The translations under genes were made by a program, and so were the position numbers. Source: Pseudodesulfovibrio aespoeensis Aspo-2 (GTDB lineage Bacteria > Desulfobacterota > Desulfovibrionia > Desulfovibrionales > Desulfovibrionaceae). From it: DNA of 64,000 nt. The notes below the pieces were generated by a model. The model was not told the DNA's origin. It saw nothing but the letters and a program-made list of their open reading frames with translations, and did not search any database. Positions 1-8,720 of this stretch are shown here, in pieces. The stretch's first letter is position 1, and the number at the start of each line of letters is the position of its first letter. The stretch is from contig NC_014844.1 of assembly GCF_000176915.2 (NCBI RefSeq), positions 2,790,001 through 2,854,000 on the forward strand. The letters are read 5' to 3'.

Positions 1-584
1 CCGCCCGTGTCCACCGGATGCATGACCACCTCGTGGTCCTGATCCTCGGTGTACAAGGCAGCGCAACGGTCCGGCGCTGAGGTGACGAGGTATTGGCGGC
101 AGGCCAGTGGCCGTTGGGCATGGATCAGGCAGGAGCCGTCGTGCAGGAACGGACAGGGAATGCCCAGCCCCCAGTATTGGCGGGCAAGGCGGCCCAGGGC
201 GGCCCGATCCGTGGCCCCGGCGGAGAAGGTTGCGGTCAGCGGCGCGACCAGCCCGGCTCGGTCCAGGGCCAGGATCGCCCCGGTGAACCGCCTGACGATG
301 CGGCTGCGCTGTGCAGCGGGCATGGCCCTGACCACATCGGCCAGATGAACGGCCTCATGCTCGCTGATGGGCACGAGTTGATGGCAACATCTGCCGCAGC
401 CGGGGCCGCAACCGATGGCCTTGCCCGTGACGGCAAGGGTGCGCGCCGAATGGTCGTGGACCGCATCGGCCAGCGCGAAAATTGAGGGCAGCAGGCTGCG
501 CACCGTGACAGTGCCGCCGGGCAGGGGCAGGTCCACCCGGATGGAATCGCCCAATCCGAAATCGAGCATGATCGAAGTCGCCAT
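1..584 (-). CDS. YkgJ-type Cys-cluster (putative Zn/Fe-binding) protein, C-terminus cut by window edge
   Basis: Reading the minus strand from ATG at 584 gives an open frame of about 194 codons that runs off position 1. Residues 59-67 carry the cluster C-GPG-C-GR-CC, and a second Cys group follows about 100 residues later (IPCPF, GSCLIH, LACRQY). This spacing is the YkgJ / CxxCxxCC family signature, thought to bind zinc or an iron-sulfur cluster; the cellular role of the family is unknown. The start is supported by a GAGG stretch about 9 nt upstream. An alternative in-frame ATG lies at 570. The gene is divergent from the hydrogenase operon across a 420-bp gap. Family assignment is from visible motifs only. 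Confidence 0.75.
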   Translation of the reverse strand, partial: MATSIMLDFGLGDSIRVDLPLPGGTVTVRSLLPSIFALADAVHDHSARTLAVTGKAIGCGPGCGRCCHQLVPISEHEAVHLADVVRAMPAAQRSRIVRRFTGAILALDRAGLVAPLTATFSAGATDRAALGRLARQYWGLGIPCPFLHDGSCLIHAQRPLACRQYLVTSAPDRCAALYTEDQDHEVVMHPVDTG

Positions 585-846
585 AATTGCCGCCTCTTCG
601 GGCACCGAGTGGTTCGTTGTGGTGCTCTTCATGGGGTCAAGACGTTTCCTGCGCCAATTGGCGGGCATCATTCAGGCTTTGCCCGGATGGTGTTGCGTGC
701 GAAGCCAGCGGGTCATTTCTGCCTCTGGGACAACGGAATGCATCTAGCGTGCCGGGACACTTGAAAGATAATTGCAGATGCCTATTGATTTTGTTTGTAA
801 AGCGGGATACTACATTGTTAATTAATTTTTCCGGGGGGTTATAGCA

Positions 847-923
847 CGAACTCGGAAAAAGGATGCCAAAGATGTCACGTTTACGGTATTCGTGCCATCA
901 TTGATGGTTTAGGTCCGAGTTCG
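847..923 (+). promoter_or_regulatory. Inverted repeat in the hydrogenase upstream region
   Basis: CGAACTCGGA at 847-856 is mirrored exactly by TCCGAGTTCG at 914-923, about 80-160 bp before the hynB start, with the outer bases (CAC / GTG) continuing the pairing after a 4-nt bulge. It could be the stem of a long leader hairpin or two half-sites for a dimeric regulator. The rest of the 585-1004 gap shows no gene; a weak -35/-10-like pair (TTGATT, 17 nt, TACTAC) lies near 784-812 but is not convincing. Confidence 0.45.
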
Positions 924-1004
924 GGCGTGTGCCCGGCGGTTATGATTGAGGATAACGGTGTTCTCGTAAGTCATAACAGACTCATTTTATTACGGAGGTG
1001 TTCT

Positions 1005-1991
1005 ATGAAATTTTCCGTAGGTCATGGCAGGGACGGAGCCGTGGAACGGCTGGAAAAACGCGGCGTCACGCGCCGTGATTTCATGAAGTTCTGCGGAACC
1101 GTGGCCGCAGTGATGGGCATGGGACCGGCTTTCGCCCCGAAAGTCGCAGAAGCCCTCACCAGCGATACCCGGCCCGACGTTGTCTGGCTGCACAACGCTG
1201 AGTGTACCGGGTGTTCCGAGTCCATCCTGAGGACTGTCGAGCCTTACATCGACGCGCTGATCCTGGATTACATCTCGCTCAACTACCACGAGACCCTCAT
1301 GGCCGCTGCCGGTCATGCCGCCGAAAAGGCGCTGTGGGACACCGTTGCTGCGGGCAAATACGTTGCGGTCATCGAGGGTGGCGTGCCCACCGCTCCGGCC
1401 GGAACGGCCAACGAGCCCGGCGGACACGGCAAGGTCGGCGGTCACACCATGCTTGAAAACACCACCAAGGTTGTTGAAAAAGCCCTGGCGACCATCACCT
1501 ACGGCACCTGCGCCTCCTACGGCGGCGTGCAGAAGGCCGCACCGAACCCGACTGCCTGCAAAGGCGTCGACGAGCTGTTCCCCGGCAAGCCGATCATCAA
1601 CGTGCCCGGCTGCCCGCCCAACCCGTACTCCCTGGTCGGCACCATCGTGTACTATGTGACCAAGGGCGTGCCCGAGCTGGATTCCGTCGGTCGTCCTGTC
1701 GCCTTCTATGGCGAGTCCGTCCACGACAACTGCCCCAGGCAGGAATTCTTCAACATGGACCAGTTCGCCCCCTCCTTTGGTTCCGAGGAGGCTCGCAAGG
1801 GCTGGTGTCTGCGCAAACTCGGCTGCCGCGGTGTGGAGACGTACAACAACTGCCCCACCGTGAAGTTCAACCAGTACAACTGGCCCGTTCAGGCCGGCCA
1901 CCCCTGCATTGGCTGCTCGCAGCCCAATTTCTGGGACGGAGAGGACTGGGACGGCAAGACCTACTTCTATGCGGATCTCACCGATCTGTAA
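1005..1991 (+). CDS. hynB: Periplasmic [NiFe] hydrogenase small subunit
   Basis: The 328-residue product relays electrons between the [NiFe] site of the large subunit and periplasmic cytochrome c3. A twin-arginine signal (RRDFMKF, residues 23-29) followed by a hydrophobic stretch directs export of the folded heterodimer. Cluster ligands are visible in order: proximal CTGC at 67-70 with later TYGTC and PGCPPNP, distal VHDNC plus GWCLRKLGC, and the medial [3Fe-4S] motif near the C-terminus where proline replaces a fourth cysteine ([14 protein letters not shown]). The ATG at 1005 is chosen because GGAGGTG sits just before it and the Tat motif is then correctly N-terminal; longer in-frame starts upstream lack support. 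The large subunit follows after 61 bp. Confidence 0.95.
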   Translation: MKFSVGHGRDGAVERLEKRGVTRRDFMKFCGTVAAVMGMGPAFAPKVAEALTSDTRPDVVWLHNAECTGCSESILRTVEPYIDALILDYISLNYHETLMAAAGHAAEKALWDTVAAGKYVAVIEGGVPTAPAGTANEPGGHGKVGGHTMLENTTKVVEKALATITYGTCASYGGVQKAAPNPTACKGVDELFPGKPIINVPGCPPNPYSLVGTIVYYVTKGVPELDSVGRPVAFYGESVHDNCPRQEFFNMDQFAPSFGSEEARKGWCLRKLGCRGVETYNNCPTVKFNQYNWPVQAGHPCIGCSQPNFWDGEDWDGKTYFYADLTDL

Positions 1992-2052
1992 GACTGAGTC
2001 GCGTCAGCCCGTTTCAAGCAGACTGAATAAGAATTCTTAAGGAGGATACAAT

Positions 2053-3771
2053 ATGTCTGGTTGCACTCCCAAAGCCGCTCCCATGGCCAAAGGGAAACAC
2101 GATGTCATAGTTGACCCGGTCACCAGAATCGAAGGTCACCTTCGTGTGGAAGCCGTGGTCGAAAATGGCAAGATCATTGATGTCCGCAGCAGCTCCCAGC
2201 TGTTCCGCGGCCTGGAAATAATCCTGAAGGGCCGCGATCCCCGCGATGCGCAGCACTTCACCCAGCGTTCCTGCGGCGTCTGCACCTACACGCACGCCCT
2301 CGCGTCCGTCCGCTGTGTCGACAACGCTGTGGGCGTGGACAAGGTCCTGCCCCGCAACGCCACCATCATCCGTAACCTGGTGCTGGCCGCGCAGTTCATG
2401 CACGATCACCTCGTGCACTTCTATCACCTGCACGCGCTTGACTTCGTCGATGTCTCGGCCTGCCTGAACGCCGACGTCGCCAAGGCTGCCGAGATGGCCG
2501 CCGGTGTCGCCCAGACCGTCCGCAAGGACCCGGTCCTCGTCTCCAGCAAGGCAGACCTGCAGAAGACCAAGGACACCGTCAAGAGCATCGTCGATTCCGG
2601 TCGCCTGGGCATCTTCACCAATGCCTACTTCCTCGGCGGCCACCCGGCCTACGTCCTGCCGCCCGAGGTCAACCTGATCGCCACCGATCACTACCTCAAA
2701 GCCCTGCACATGCAGGTCAAGGCTGCACGCGCCATGGCTGTCTGGGGTGCCAAGAACCCGCACACCCAGTTCACCGTCATGGGCGGCGTCACCTGCTACG
2801 AAGGCCTCACCGACAAGTACATCAACGACTTCCTGGCCCTCTACAAAGAGGTCAAGGACTTCGTCCTCGACTGCTACATCCCGGACCTCCTGGCCGTTGC
2901 CGGCTTCTACAAGGACTGGGCTGCCATCGGTGGCACCACCAACTTCATGAGCTGCGGCGAGTTCCCGGTTCCGGGCGGCGAGACCGACCTGACCAGCCGG
3001 TACGTCAAGCCCGGCGTGATCATGAACCGCAACCTCGGCCAGGTGGATGCCCTTGATCCCTCCAAGATCGCCGAGCATGTCAAGCACTCCTGGTACAAGG
3101 ACGGCGCGGCCCAGCATCCGTACAACGGCGTCACCGACCCCATGTACACCAGCCTGGACGACAAGACCAAGTACTCCTGGATGAAGGCGCCCCGCTACAA
3201 CGGCAAAGCCGTGGAAGTCGGCCCGCTGGCCACCTGTCTGGTCAACTACGGCCTGGGTCACCCCGAGTTCAAGACCTACGTGGACTTTGTCCTCAAGGCC
3301 CTTGGCGTCGGACCCGAAGCCCTGTTCTCCACCTTGGGCCGCACCGGTGCCCGCGGTATCGAGTGCCTGATCGTCACGCTCAAGACCGACGAGTGGGTCA
3401 ACGACCTCAAGGAAAACGTGGCCAAGGGCGACCGGGACATCTGCAAGGATTGGGACATGCCCGCTTCCGCCCAGGGCGTCGGCTGGGTCAACGCCCCCCG
3501 TGGCGCCCTCTCCCACTGGATCAACATCAAGGACAGCAAGATCGACAACTTCCAGCTCGTGGTTCCCTCCACCTGGAACATCGGTCCGCGCTGCGACAAC
3601 GACCTCCCCGGCCCGCTGGAAGAGGCGCTGCTCGACAACACCCCCATCGCCGATCCCGAGCGTCCGGTCGAAATCCTTCGCACCGTTCACTCCTATGACC
3701 CCTGCATCGCCTGCGGCGTGCACGTCATCGACAACAAGACCGGCAATGTGAAGAAGTTCAGGATCCTGTAG
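2053..3771 (+). CDS. hynA: Periplasmic [NiFe] hydrogenase large subunit (precursor)
   Basis: The 572-residue catalytic subunit oxidises or produces H2. The N-terminal nickel motif RSCGVCT provides C74 and C77; the C-terminal pair is DPCIACGVH (C551, C554, His557). Fifteen residues follow that histidine, the size of the peptide that a dedicated endopeptidase removes after nickel insertion. It has no signal of its own and is expected to be carried out by the Tat signal of the small subunit. GGAGG at 2041 supports the ATG at 2053. The maturation protease and HypC lie immediately downstream beyond a terminator. Confidence 0.96.
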   Translation: MSGCTPKAAPMAKGKHDVIVDPVTRIEGHLRVEAVVENGKIIDVRSSSQLFRGLEIILKGRDPRDAQHFTQRSCGVCTYTHALASVRCVDNAVGVDKVLPRNATIIRNLVLAAQFMHDHLVHFYHLHALDFVDVSACLNADVAKAAEMAAGVAQTVRKDPVLVSSKADLQKTKDTVKSIVDSGRLGIFTNAYFLGGHPAYVLPPEVNLIATDHYLKALHMQVKAARAMAVWGAKNPHTQFTVMGGVTCYEGLTDKYINDFLALYKEVKDFVLDCYIPDLLAVAGFYKDWAAIGGTTNFMSCGEFPVPGGETDLTSRYVKPGVIMNRNLGQVDALDPSKIAEHVKHSWYKDGAAQHPYNGVTDPMYTSLDDKTKYSWMKAPRYNGKAVEVGPLATCLVNYGLGHPEFKTYVDFVLKALGVGPEALFSTLGRTGARGIECLIVTLKTDEWVNDLKENVAKGDRDICKDWDMPASAQGVGWVNAPRGALSHWINIKDSKIDNFQLVVPSTWNIGPRCDNDLPGPLEEALLDNTPIADPERPVEILRTVHSYDPCIACGVHVIDNKTGNVKKFRIL

Positions 3772-3798
3772 TCCGCTACGGAACACGAACGCTATGAA

Positions 3799-3834
3799 GC
3801 GGGAGCCCGATCCCTTCGGGCTCCCGCCTTTTTT
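3799..3834 (+). terminator. Rho-independent terminator after hynA
   Basis: A 12-bp stem (GCGGGAGCCCGA / TCGGGCTCCCGC) with a 5-nt loop is followed by a run of Ts. It lies between the structural hydrogenase genes and the maturation genes, so those are either transcribed at a lower level by read-through or from their own promoter. Confidence 0.85.
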
Positions 3835-3925
3835 CCCAATCAAACCCTCGCGCCCCTGCTGTTGCGGCACACCCCGGAGCGCATTTGCTGTTGATTTAAC
3901 CCGCGCCGTCCACTAAGTGAAAACC

Positions 3926-4480
3926 ATGTCTGAAAGCAAAAAACGCATTCTCATCCTCGGCGTCGGCAACATCCTCTACACGGACGAGGGATTCGGCGTC
4001 CGGGTCGCGGAAGAGCTTGATCAGCAATACGAGTTCTCGCCCAATGTCGAGGTGCTCGACGGCGGGACTCTGGGCCTCAAGCTCATGGGACCGATCATGG
4101 ACGCGGACTATCTGATCGTCGTGGACATCGTTCTCAACGAGGGTCAGCCCGGCGACCTGTTCCGCCTGCTTGGCCAGGACTTGAGCAAGGCCTGCGCCTT
4201 CAAGAACTCCATGCACCAGACTGACCTGCTCGACACGCTGGCCCAGTGCAGCCTGGTGGGCACGGTCCCGGACGACATCGTCCTCTACGGCGTGGAACCG
4301 GTCAATTATCAGGATCTTTCCGCCGCCCTGTCGCCGGAGCTTGAGGCCAGACTGCCCGAAGTCATGGACGCCGTGCTTGCCGAAGTGGAGCGGGCAGGCG
4401 GCAGCTTCCGCCCCAGAACCGAGTTGAACCCAGCAATGGAGAAAATCTATGTGCCTCGCGATACCAGCCGAAATTCTTGA
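3926..4480 (+). CDS. hynC: Hydrogenase maturation endopeptidase (HybD/HynC family)
   Basis: A 184-residue member of the M52 family that clips the C-terminal tail from the nickel-loaded large subunit. The N-terminal motif GVGNILYTDEGFG contains the acidic metal ligand; LDGG supplies the aspartate and MHQTDL the histidine of the nickel-sensing triad. Position right after hynBA fits HynA as its substrate. ATG at 3926 is preferred over the GTG at 3917 because it starts the protein close to the first beta strand; no strong ribosome binding site is seen for either. The end overlaps hypC by 32 bp. Confidence 0.9.
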   Translation: MSESKKRILILGVGNILYTDEGFGVRVAEELDQQYEFSPNVEVLDGGTLGLKLMGPIMDADYLIVVDIVLNEGQPGDLFRLLGQDLSKACAFKNSMHQTDLLDTLAQCSLVGTVPDDIVLYGVEPVNYQDLSAALSPELEARLPEVMDAVLAEVERAGGSFRPRTELNPAMEKIYVPRDTSRNS

Positions 4481-4706
4481 GATCAACGACGGCGTCGCCA
4501 CCTGCAAGGTGGGCGAGGGTGACACTACGGTCCAGGCATCCATCATGCTCCTGGACGAGGACGTGACCCCCGGCGACTACATCATCATCCACGCGGGCTT
4601 CGCCCTGCGCAAACTCGACCACAAGGAAGCCCAGGAAACCCTGAAGATCCTGCGCGACATGGTCGAGCTCCTTGGCGGCGACAACTACCGGCACGAGATG
4701 CTGTGA
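4449..4706 (+). CDS. hypC: Hydrogenase assembly chaperone HypC/HupF
   Basis: An 85-residue protein beginning MCLAIPAEI, the hallmark N-terminus whose Cys2 binds the Fe(CN)2CO unit during assembly and contacts the large-subunit precursor. Length and the OB-like beta pattern fit the family. It overlaps the protease gene out of frame, suggesting translational coupling, and ends just before a strong terminator. No other hyp genes are in this window, so the remaining maturation proteins must be encoded elsewhere. Confidence 0.93.
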   Translation: MCLAIPAEILEINDGVATCKVGEGDTTVQASIMLLDEDVTPGDYIIIHAGFALRKLDHKEAQETLKILRDMVELLGGDNYRHEML

Positions 4707-4730
4707 CCCTTTTCCCGCGCCACGGCGAGC

Positions 4731-4764
4731 AAGGCCCGGAACAGCCCTGTTCCGGGCCTTTTTT
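4731..4764 (+). terminator. Rho-independent terminator after hypC
   Basis: A perfect 14-bp stem (AAGGCCCGGAACAG / CTGTTCCGGGCCTT) with a 2-nt loop runs into a T tract. It closes the hydrogenase maturation unit 24 bp after the hypC stop. Confidence 0.9.
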
Positions 4765-4822
4765 CTGCGCATTCCCATTTTTTGCAAAGCCTGCTATCAG
4801 GACGAAAACTACGAGGTACACT

Positions 4823-6550
4823 ATGCGGACGATCACTCATGTCGGCCTGATCCTGCTGCTTGTCCTGGCCCTGGCCGGGACCGCCCCGGCCCTGGAGCTG
4901 ACCGTGCTCCACGTCAACGATTCCCACTCCTGGCTCGATGGGACAGGCGACACCCTGACCCTCGACGGCCAGCCCACGTCCGTCCGCCTCGGCGGCTGGT
5001 CGCGGCTGGCCCGTGCGGTGAGCGACGTGCGCGCAGCCAAGGGCAGCGTCGCGCTCCTGCATGCGGGCGACGCGGTCCAGGGCGATCTCTATTTCATGAA
5101 ATTCGGCGGCAGGCCGGAGATGGAACTGCTCGACAGGCTCGGCTTCGATGCCATGACCCTGGGCAACCACGAGTTCGACCGCGGGAGCGCTTTCCTGGCC
5201 GAAATGCTCGAGTACGCCTCCCTGCCCATGCTCGGCGCCAATATCGACGCCTCAGCCGTGCCGCAGCTGGCCCGGCGGATCACGCCCTACGTCCTGCTTG
5301 AATTTGACGGCGACACGGTCGGCGTCATCGGGCTGACCGCCAGCGACACCCCGGCCCTGTCCACCCCCGGCCCGGTCCGCTTCAGCGACGAGGCCGCCGT
5401 GGCCCGGCAGCGCGTGGCCGAGCTTGAGGCACGGGGCGTGAACAAGATCATCCTGCTGACCCATGTGGGTCTTGCGCGCGACATGGAACTGGCGGCCACT
5501 GTGCCGGGCGTGGACCTGATTGTGGGCGGCCATTCCCACTCGCTGCTGGCCGACCCGGCGGCCATGAAGGCGCTGGGCAAGACCGTGGACGCAGACTATC
5601 CGGTGATGGTCAGGGGCGCGGACGGCCACGACGTGCCCGTGGTCACGGCCTGGAAATGGAGCCATGTGCTGGGCAGGATCGACGTGACCTTTGACGACGC
5701 CGGGCGCGTCACCGCAGCACAGGGGAGCCCGCTGTTGCTGGTGGCCGACGAGTTCTCGCGCAAGGATGGCAACGGCGCGCGCGTCCCCCTGACCGGCGCG
5801 GACCGCGAGGCGGCCCTGGCCGCCGTGGCCGCAAGTCCGGTGGCTGCCGTGGTTTCCGAGGACACACCAACTGCGGCGTACATAGCCCCCTTCAACGCGG
5901 GCGTGGCCTCCATGCGCCGACAGGTCATCGGCTTGGCCCAGGCCAATCTGCCGCACATCCGTGTTCCGGGCACGGACGAGAGCGGCCTCAATCTGCCGCA
6001 CGGCAGCCTGCTCGCCCCGCTGGTGGCCCGCTCCATGCTCGACAGGCTGGCGGGCACAGGCTCCCCGGCGGACATGGCCCTGCTCAACGCGGGCGCAGTG
6101 CGCCACGGCCTGGACCAGGGCGACATCACCGTGGGCATGGCCTACACCCTGATCCCCTTCAACAACACCCTGTTTGTCCTGGAGATGACCGGCGGCCAGA
6201 TCAGGCAGGCCCTTGAGACGGGCGTGGACCGGGGCGACGGCGCCTTCCCCTATGTGGCCGGGGCGCGCTATGTGGCGGACATGACAAAACGACCGGGTCA
6301 GCGCGTCCGGGATGTGGCCGTGGCCGGACCCGACGGCGTGTTCGCTCCGCTCGATCCGGCTCGCGTCTATCGGGTGGTGACTTACTCTTTTCTGGCCAAC
6401 GGCGGCGACGGCTACACGGTCATGAACGAGGTTGCCAACCGCACGGACACGGGATTTATGGACGCGCAGGCCTTCATCGACCTCGTCACCAGGGTCAAGA
6501 CCCTGGCGCCGCCGAAGTCAACGGGCGTGACCTACATCCCGGCACGCTAG
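4823..6550 (+). CDS. Exported 5'-nucleotidase / UshA-family metallophosphatase
   Basis: A 575-residue two-domain enzyme predicted to dephosphorylate extracellular nucleotides. Residues 1-22 form a signal peptide ending near APALE. The metallophosphoesterase domain shows the dinuclear metal motifs in order: HVNDSH (D33, H35), GDAVQGD, GNHEFD and GGHSHS. The C-terminal 5'-nucleotidase domain carries the substrate-pocket signatures NAGAVRHG, PFNNTL and the late FLANGGDGY. ATG 4823 gives a proper signal peptide and has GAGG upstream; a longer frame reaches back through the terminator and is rejected. UshA, NadN or CpdB-like specificity cannot be separated by eye. Confidence 0.88.
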   Translation: MRTITHVGLILLLVLALAGTAPALELTVLHVNDSHSWLDGTGDTLTLDGQPTSVRLGGWSRLARAVSDVRAAKGSVALLHAGDAVQGDLYFMKFGGRPEMELLDRLGFDAMTLGNHEFDRGSAFLAEMLEYASLPMLGANIDASAVPQLARRITPYVLLEFDGDTVGVIGLTASDTPALSTPGPVRFSDEAAVARQRVAELEARGVNKIILLTHVGLARDMELAATVPGVDLIVGGHSHSLLADPAAMKALGKTVDADYPVMVRGADGHDVPVVTAWKWSHVLGRIDVTFDDAGRVTAAQGSPLLLVADEFSRKDGNGARVPLTGADREAALAAVAASPVAAVVSEDTPTAAYIAPFNAGVASMRRQVIGLAQANLPHIRVPGTDESGLNLPHGSLLAPLVARSMLDRLAGTGSPADMALLNAGAVRHGLDQGDITVGMAYTLIPFNNTLFVLEMTGGQIRQALETGVDRGDGAFPYVAGARYVADMTKRPGQRVRDVAVAGPDGVFAPLDPARVYRVVTYSFLANGGDGYTVMNEVANRTDTGFMDAQAFIDLVTRVKTLAPPKSTGVTYIPAR

Positions 6551-6573
6551 CGCAGCAACCAGCGCGGGCAGTG

Positions 6574-7575
6574 TCAGCAGACCACCCATGAGCCAAGCCG
6601 GGCGCTTTCGAGCAGCACCTCCATGGTGTGCATGTTGGCCCAGGCGTCGGTCAGGGGGATAGGCACGGGTGCGCCATCAAGGACGGCCCTGGCGAACTGG
6701 TCCGCCTGGATGGCGTACTGGTCGCAGACGCCGAAGGTGATGGTGCGAACAGGCATGTCCTGATCGTCCTCGCGTTGCACAATGATCTGGCTCGGCACTG
6801 AGGGCGGGGCGTTGAAGGGCATAAGCAGCTCAATGCGCCCGGCAGTGCCCAGGATGTTCACCCGCTGGTGCGGGGCCAGCTGGGTGGCGCAGGTAAAGGT
6901 GGCCAGCACACCGGCAAAATCCAGCATGCCCGAAAAAAGCCTGTCAATGCCGAACCTCGGATCGCGGTTCATGAACCCGCAGACCCGTGTCGGCTCGGTG
7001 CCGAAGAGAAAGCGCGACAGGGACACGCAGTAGCACCCGATGTCCATGAGTCCGCCCCCGCCCGCAGCGGCCTGGTTGCGGATGTTGGCCGGATCGTCGT
7101 TGAAATAGGAGAAAAAGGACTGGACAGTCACGAGCTGGCCGATCTCGCCGCTGTCCACCCGCCGCTTGGCATCCTGCCACTGCGGATGGTGGCGATACAT
7201 GAGCGCCTCCATGACCTTGATGTCCGGGTAGCGGCTGGTGGCGTCGATGAGCCGGTTGATGTCCTCGGTGTCCAGCCCGAGCGGCTTTTCGCAGAGCACG
7301 TGTTTGCCCGCGCGCATGGCCTGGATGGCCCAGTCCACGTGCAGATGGTTGGGCAGGGGAATATACACGGCATCGATGTCCGATGCGGCCAACAGGGCCT
7401 CGTAGCTGCCGAACCGACGGGGAATGTCCAGCGCCTCGCCCACCGCCTCGGCCCTCTCCATGGAGCGTGAGGCGATGGCCGCGATCTCGCAATACCGGCT
7501 TTTGCGCAGGGCCGGGATGACCTTTTCCCGACCGATCCTGGCAGTGCCAAGGACGCCGAACCGAACTTTTTTCAT
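6574..7575 (-). CDS. Gfo/Idh/MocA family NAD(P)-dependent oxidoreductase
   Basis: A 333-residue protein with an N-terminal Rossmann fold ([10 protein letters not shown], residues 7-16) and the EKPLGLDT segment that carries the conserved lysine of the family. The C-terminal half has the alpha/beta sheet domain expected of glucose-fructose oxidoreductase relatives. These enzymes oxidise or reduce sugars and cyclitols; the substrate is not evident. It is monocistronic and convergent with the nucleotidase gene, separated by 23 bp. Confidence 0.85.
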   Translation of the reverse strand: MKKVRFGVLGTARIGREKVIPALRKSRYCEIAAIASRSMERAEAVGEALDIPRRFGSYEALLAASDIDAVYIPLPNHLHVDWAIQAMRAGKHVLCEKPLGLDTEDINRLIDATSRYPDIKVMEALMYRHHPQWQDAKRRVDSGEIGQLVTVQSFFSYFNDDPANIRNQAAAGGGGLMDIGCYCVSLSRFLFGTEPTRVCGFMNRDPRFGIDRLFSGMLDFAGVLATFTCATQLAPHQRVNILGTAGRIELLMPFNAPPSVPSQIIVQREDDQDMPVRTITFGVCDQYAIQADQFARAVLDGAPVPIPLTDAWANMHTMEVLLESARLGSWVVC

Positions 7576-7757
7576 TGTCTCGCCCTTTCACCGGGTTTGC
7601 GTCCGCGCCGAAACCAGGGTCGTTTTTGCCGCAACGCACCTTCCAAACAGCCGAAAACCGCCGCCGATCCCGCTCGCTGGCCGCATCTGCGACCGCTGGT
7701 GCCGCAACAGGCCCGGCCCGCCCATCAACAGTCGATGCCTACAAAGCACCGCGCGGG

Positions 7758-7787
7758 TTGACGCCACGGAACTCCCCTCTTTATAAC
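7758..7787 (+). promoter_or_regulatory. Candidate sigma-70 promoter for ppnP
   Basis: TTGACG at 7758, an 18-bp spacer and TATAAC at 7782 lie 80 bp before the ppnP start. The rest of the 293-bp gap between 7576 and 7868 shows nothing else recognisable. Confidence 0.5.
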
Positions 7788-7868
7788 ACGTTCTCCCCGG
7801 CGCGCAACTGGCGCGTCCATTTTTCAGCCACCGGGCATCGCTGGCGCGGCCCGGCACAAGGAGCCCCC

Positions 7869-8183
7869 ATGTCGGAGTTCACCAACGTCACGGTCGAAAA
7901 AAAGGCCAACATCTACTTTGACGGCAAGGTCACCAGCCGGACCGTGATCCTGGCCGATGGCAGCAGGAAGACCCTGGGCATCATGCTGCCCGGCGACTAC
8001 GAGTTCGGCACCGACGCTGCCGAGGTCATGGAGATCGCTGCCGGGAGGCTGTCCGTGCTGCTCCCCGGCAGTGAAACATGGATCGAGGTATCCGCAGGCG
8101 GGAGCTTCGAGGTGCCCGGCTCGTCCCGCTTCAAGCTCAAGGTGGCGGAAGTGGTCGACTACTGCTGCTCCTACGCCGGTTGA
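7869..8183 (+). CDS. ppnP: Pyrimidine/purine nucleoside phosphorylase PpnP (DUF1255)
   Basis: A 104-residue small cupin-fold protein. The segments [29 protein letters not shown] and a GGSFEVPG turn match the PpnP family, which phosphorolyses nucleosides to free base and ribose-1-phosphate. AAGGAGC before the ATG sets the start. Its nearness to an exported 5'-nucleotidase (3 kb upstream) would fit a nucleotide salvage theme, but they are not in one operon. The next gene follows after 33 bp. Confidence 0.88.
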   Translation: MSEFTNVTVEKKANIYFDGKVTSRTVILADGSRKTLGIMLPGDYEFGTDAAEVMEIAAGRLSVLLPGSETWIEVSAGGSFEVPGSSRFKLKVAEVVDYCCSYAG

Positions 8184-8216
8184 CAGACCGCCAAACAGAC
8201 ACCACAAGGAGTCACC

Positions 8217-8630
8217 ATGACCGACCAAGGCCAGAGAGTCGAATTCGACGATGCCGGACCGTATCTTTTCCAGCTGCTTGAGATTGAGCCGCAGGCCATG
8301 CTGCTTGAGGACCATCCGGTCTGCCTCCTGCAATTCGGCCAGCTCTACCTGCCGGTCAGCCTGGACGCATGCAAGGGCGTGGCCGACGCCCTCTCCAACA
8401 TGAGCCAGGCCGCCATGGGACCGGAGCGCGAGGGCATGACCCCGGTGGCCTTTGACCTCGACGAGACCACGGAGCTGCCCCTGCTCACGGGCGCGGCGTC
8501 CGAGAGCTTCCAGCACGGCGAGGTCATCTATCTGGACGTGGAGTTCGGCCCGACGCGTGCGCGGCTGTGCTTCTCCATCCTGGCCGCCGCCCTGGTGGGA
8601 CAGATCCTGTCCCAGGTTCCGGCAGCCTGA
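8217..8630 (+). CDS. Conserved-looking hypothetical protein, 137 aa
   Basis: I do not recognise this family. The protein is acidic, has no signal peptide or membrane segment, and no cysteine cluster. It has an AAGGAGT ribosome binding site 5-6 nt before the ATG and normal GC-rich codon use, and it probably shares a transcript with ppnP. A bidirectional-looking terminator follows 27 bp after its stop. Confidence 0.7.
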   Translation: MTDQGQRVEFDDAGPYLFQLLEIEPQAMLLEDHPVCLLQFGQLYLPVSLDACKGVADALSNMSQAAMGPEREGMTPVAFDLDETTELPLLTGAASESFQHGEVIYLDVEFGPTRARLCFSILAAALVGQILSQVPAA

Positions 8631-8657
8631 TCCGGCCCGGAGAAAAATGAAGCAAAA

Positions 8658-8685
8658 GGGCGTCCCCCATGGGACGCCCCTTTTT
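8658..8685 (+). terminator. Rho-independent terminator, possibly bidirectional
   Basis: GGGCGTCCC / GGGACGCCC with a 4-nt loop is followed by five Ts on the plus strand and by TTTT on the minus strand, so it can serve both the ppnP unit and the convergent HD-GYP gene. Confidence 0.85.
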
Positions 8686-8720
8686 ATGCGGCTCATTTTC
8701 GGAGCAAAAACAGTGCGGAA

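Noticed and set aside
2014..3870. Long open frame (618 aa) antisense to the hydrogenase large subunit
   Set aside because: It is a mirror of GC-rich codons in hynA; it has no ribosome binding site and its low-complexity Val/Asp/Gly-rich sequence matches no family.
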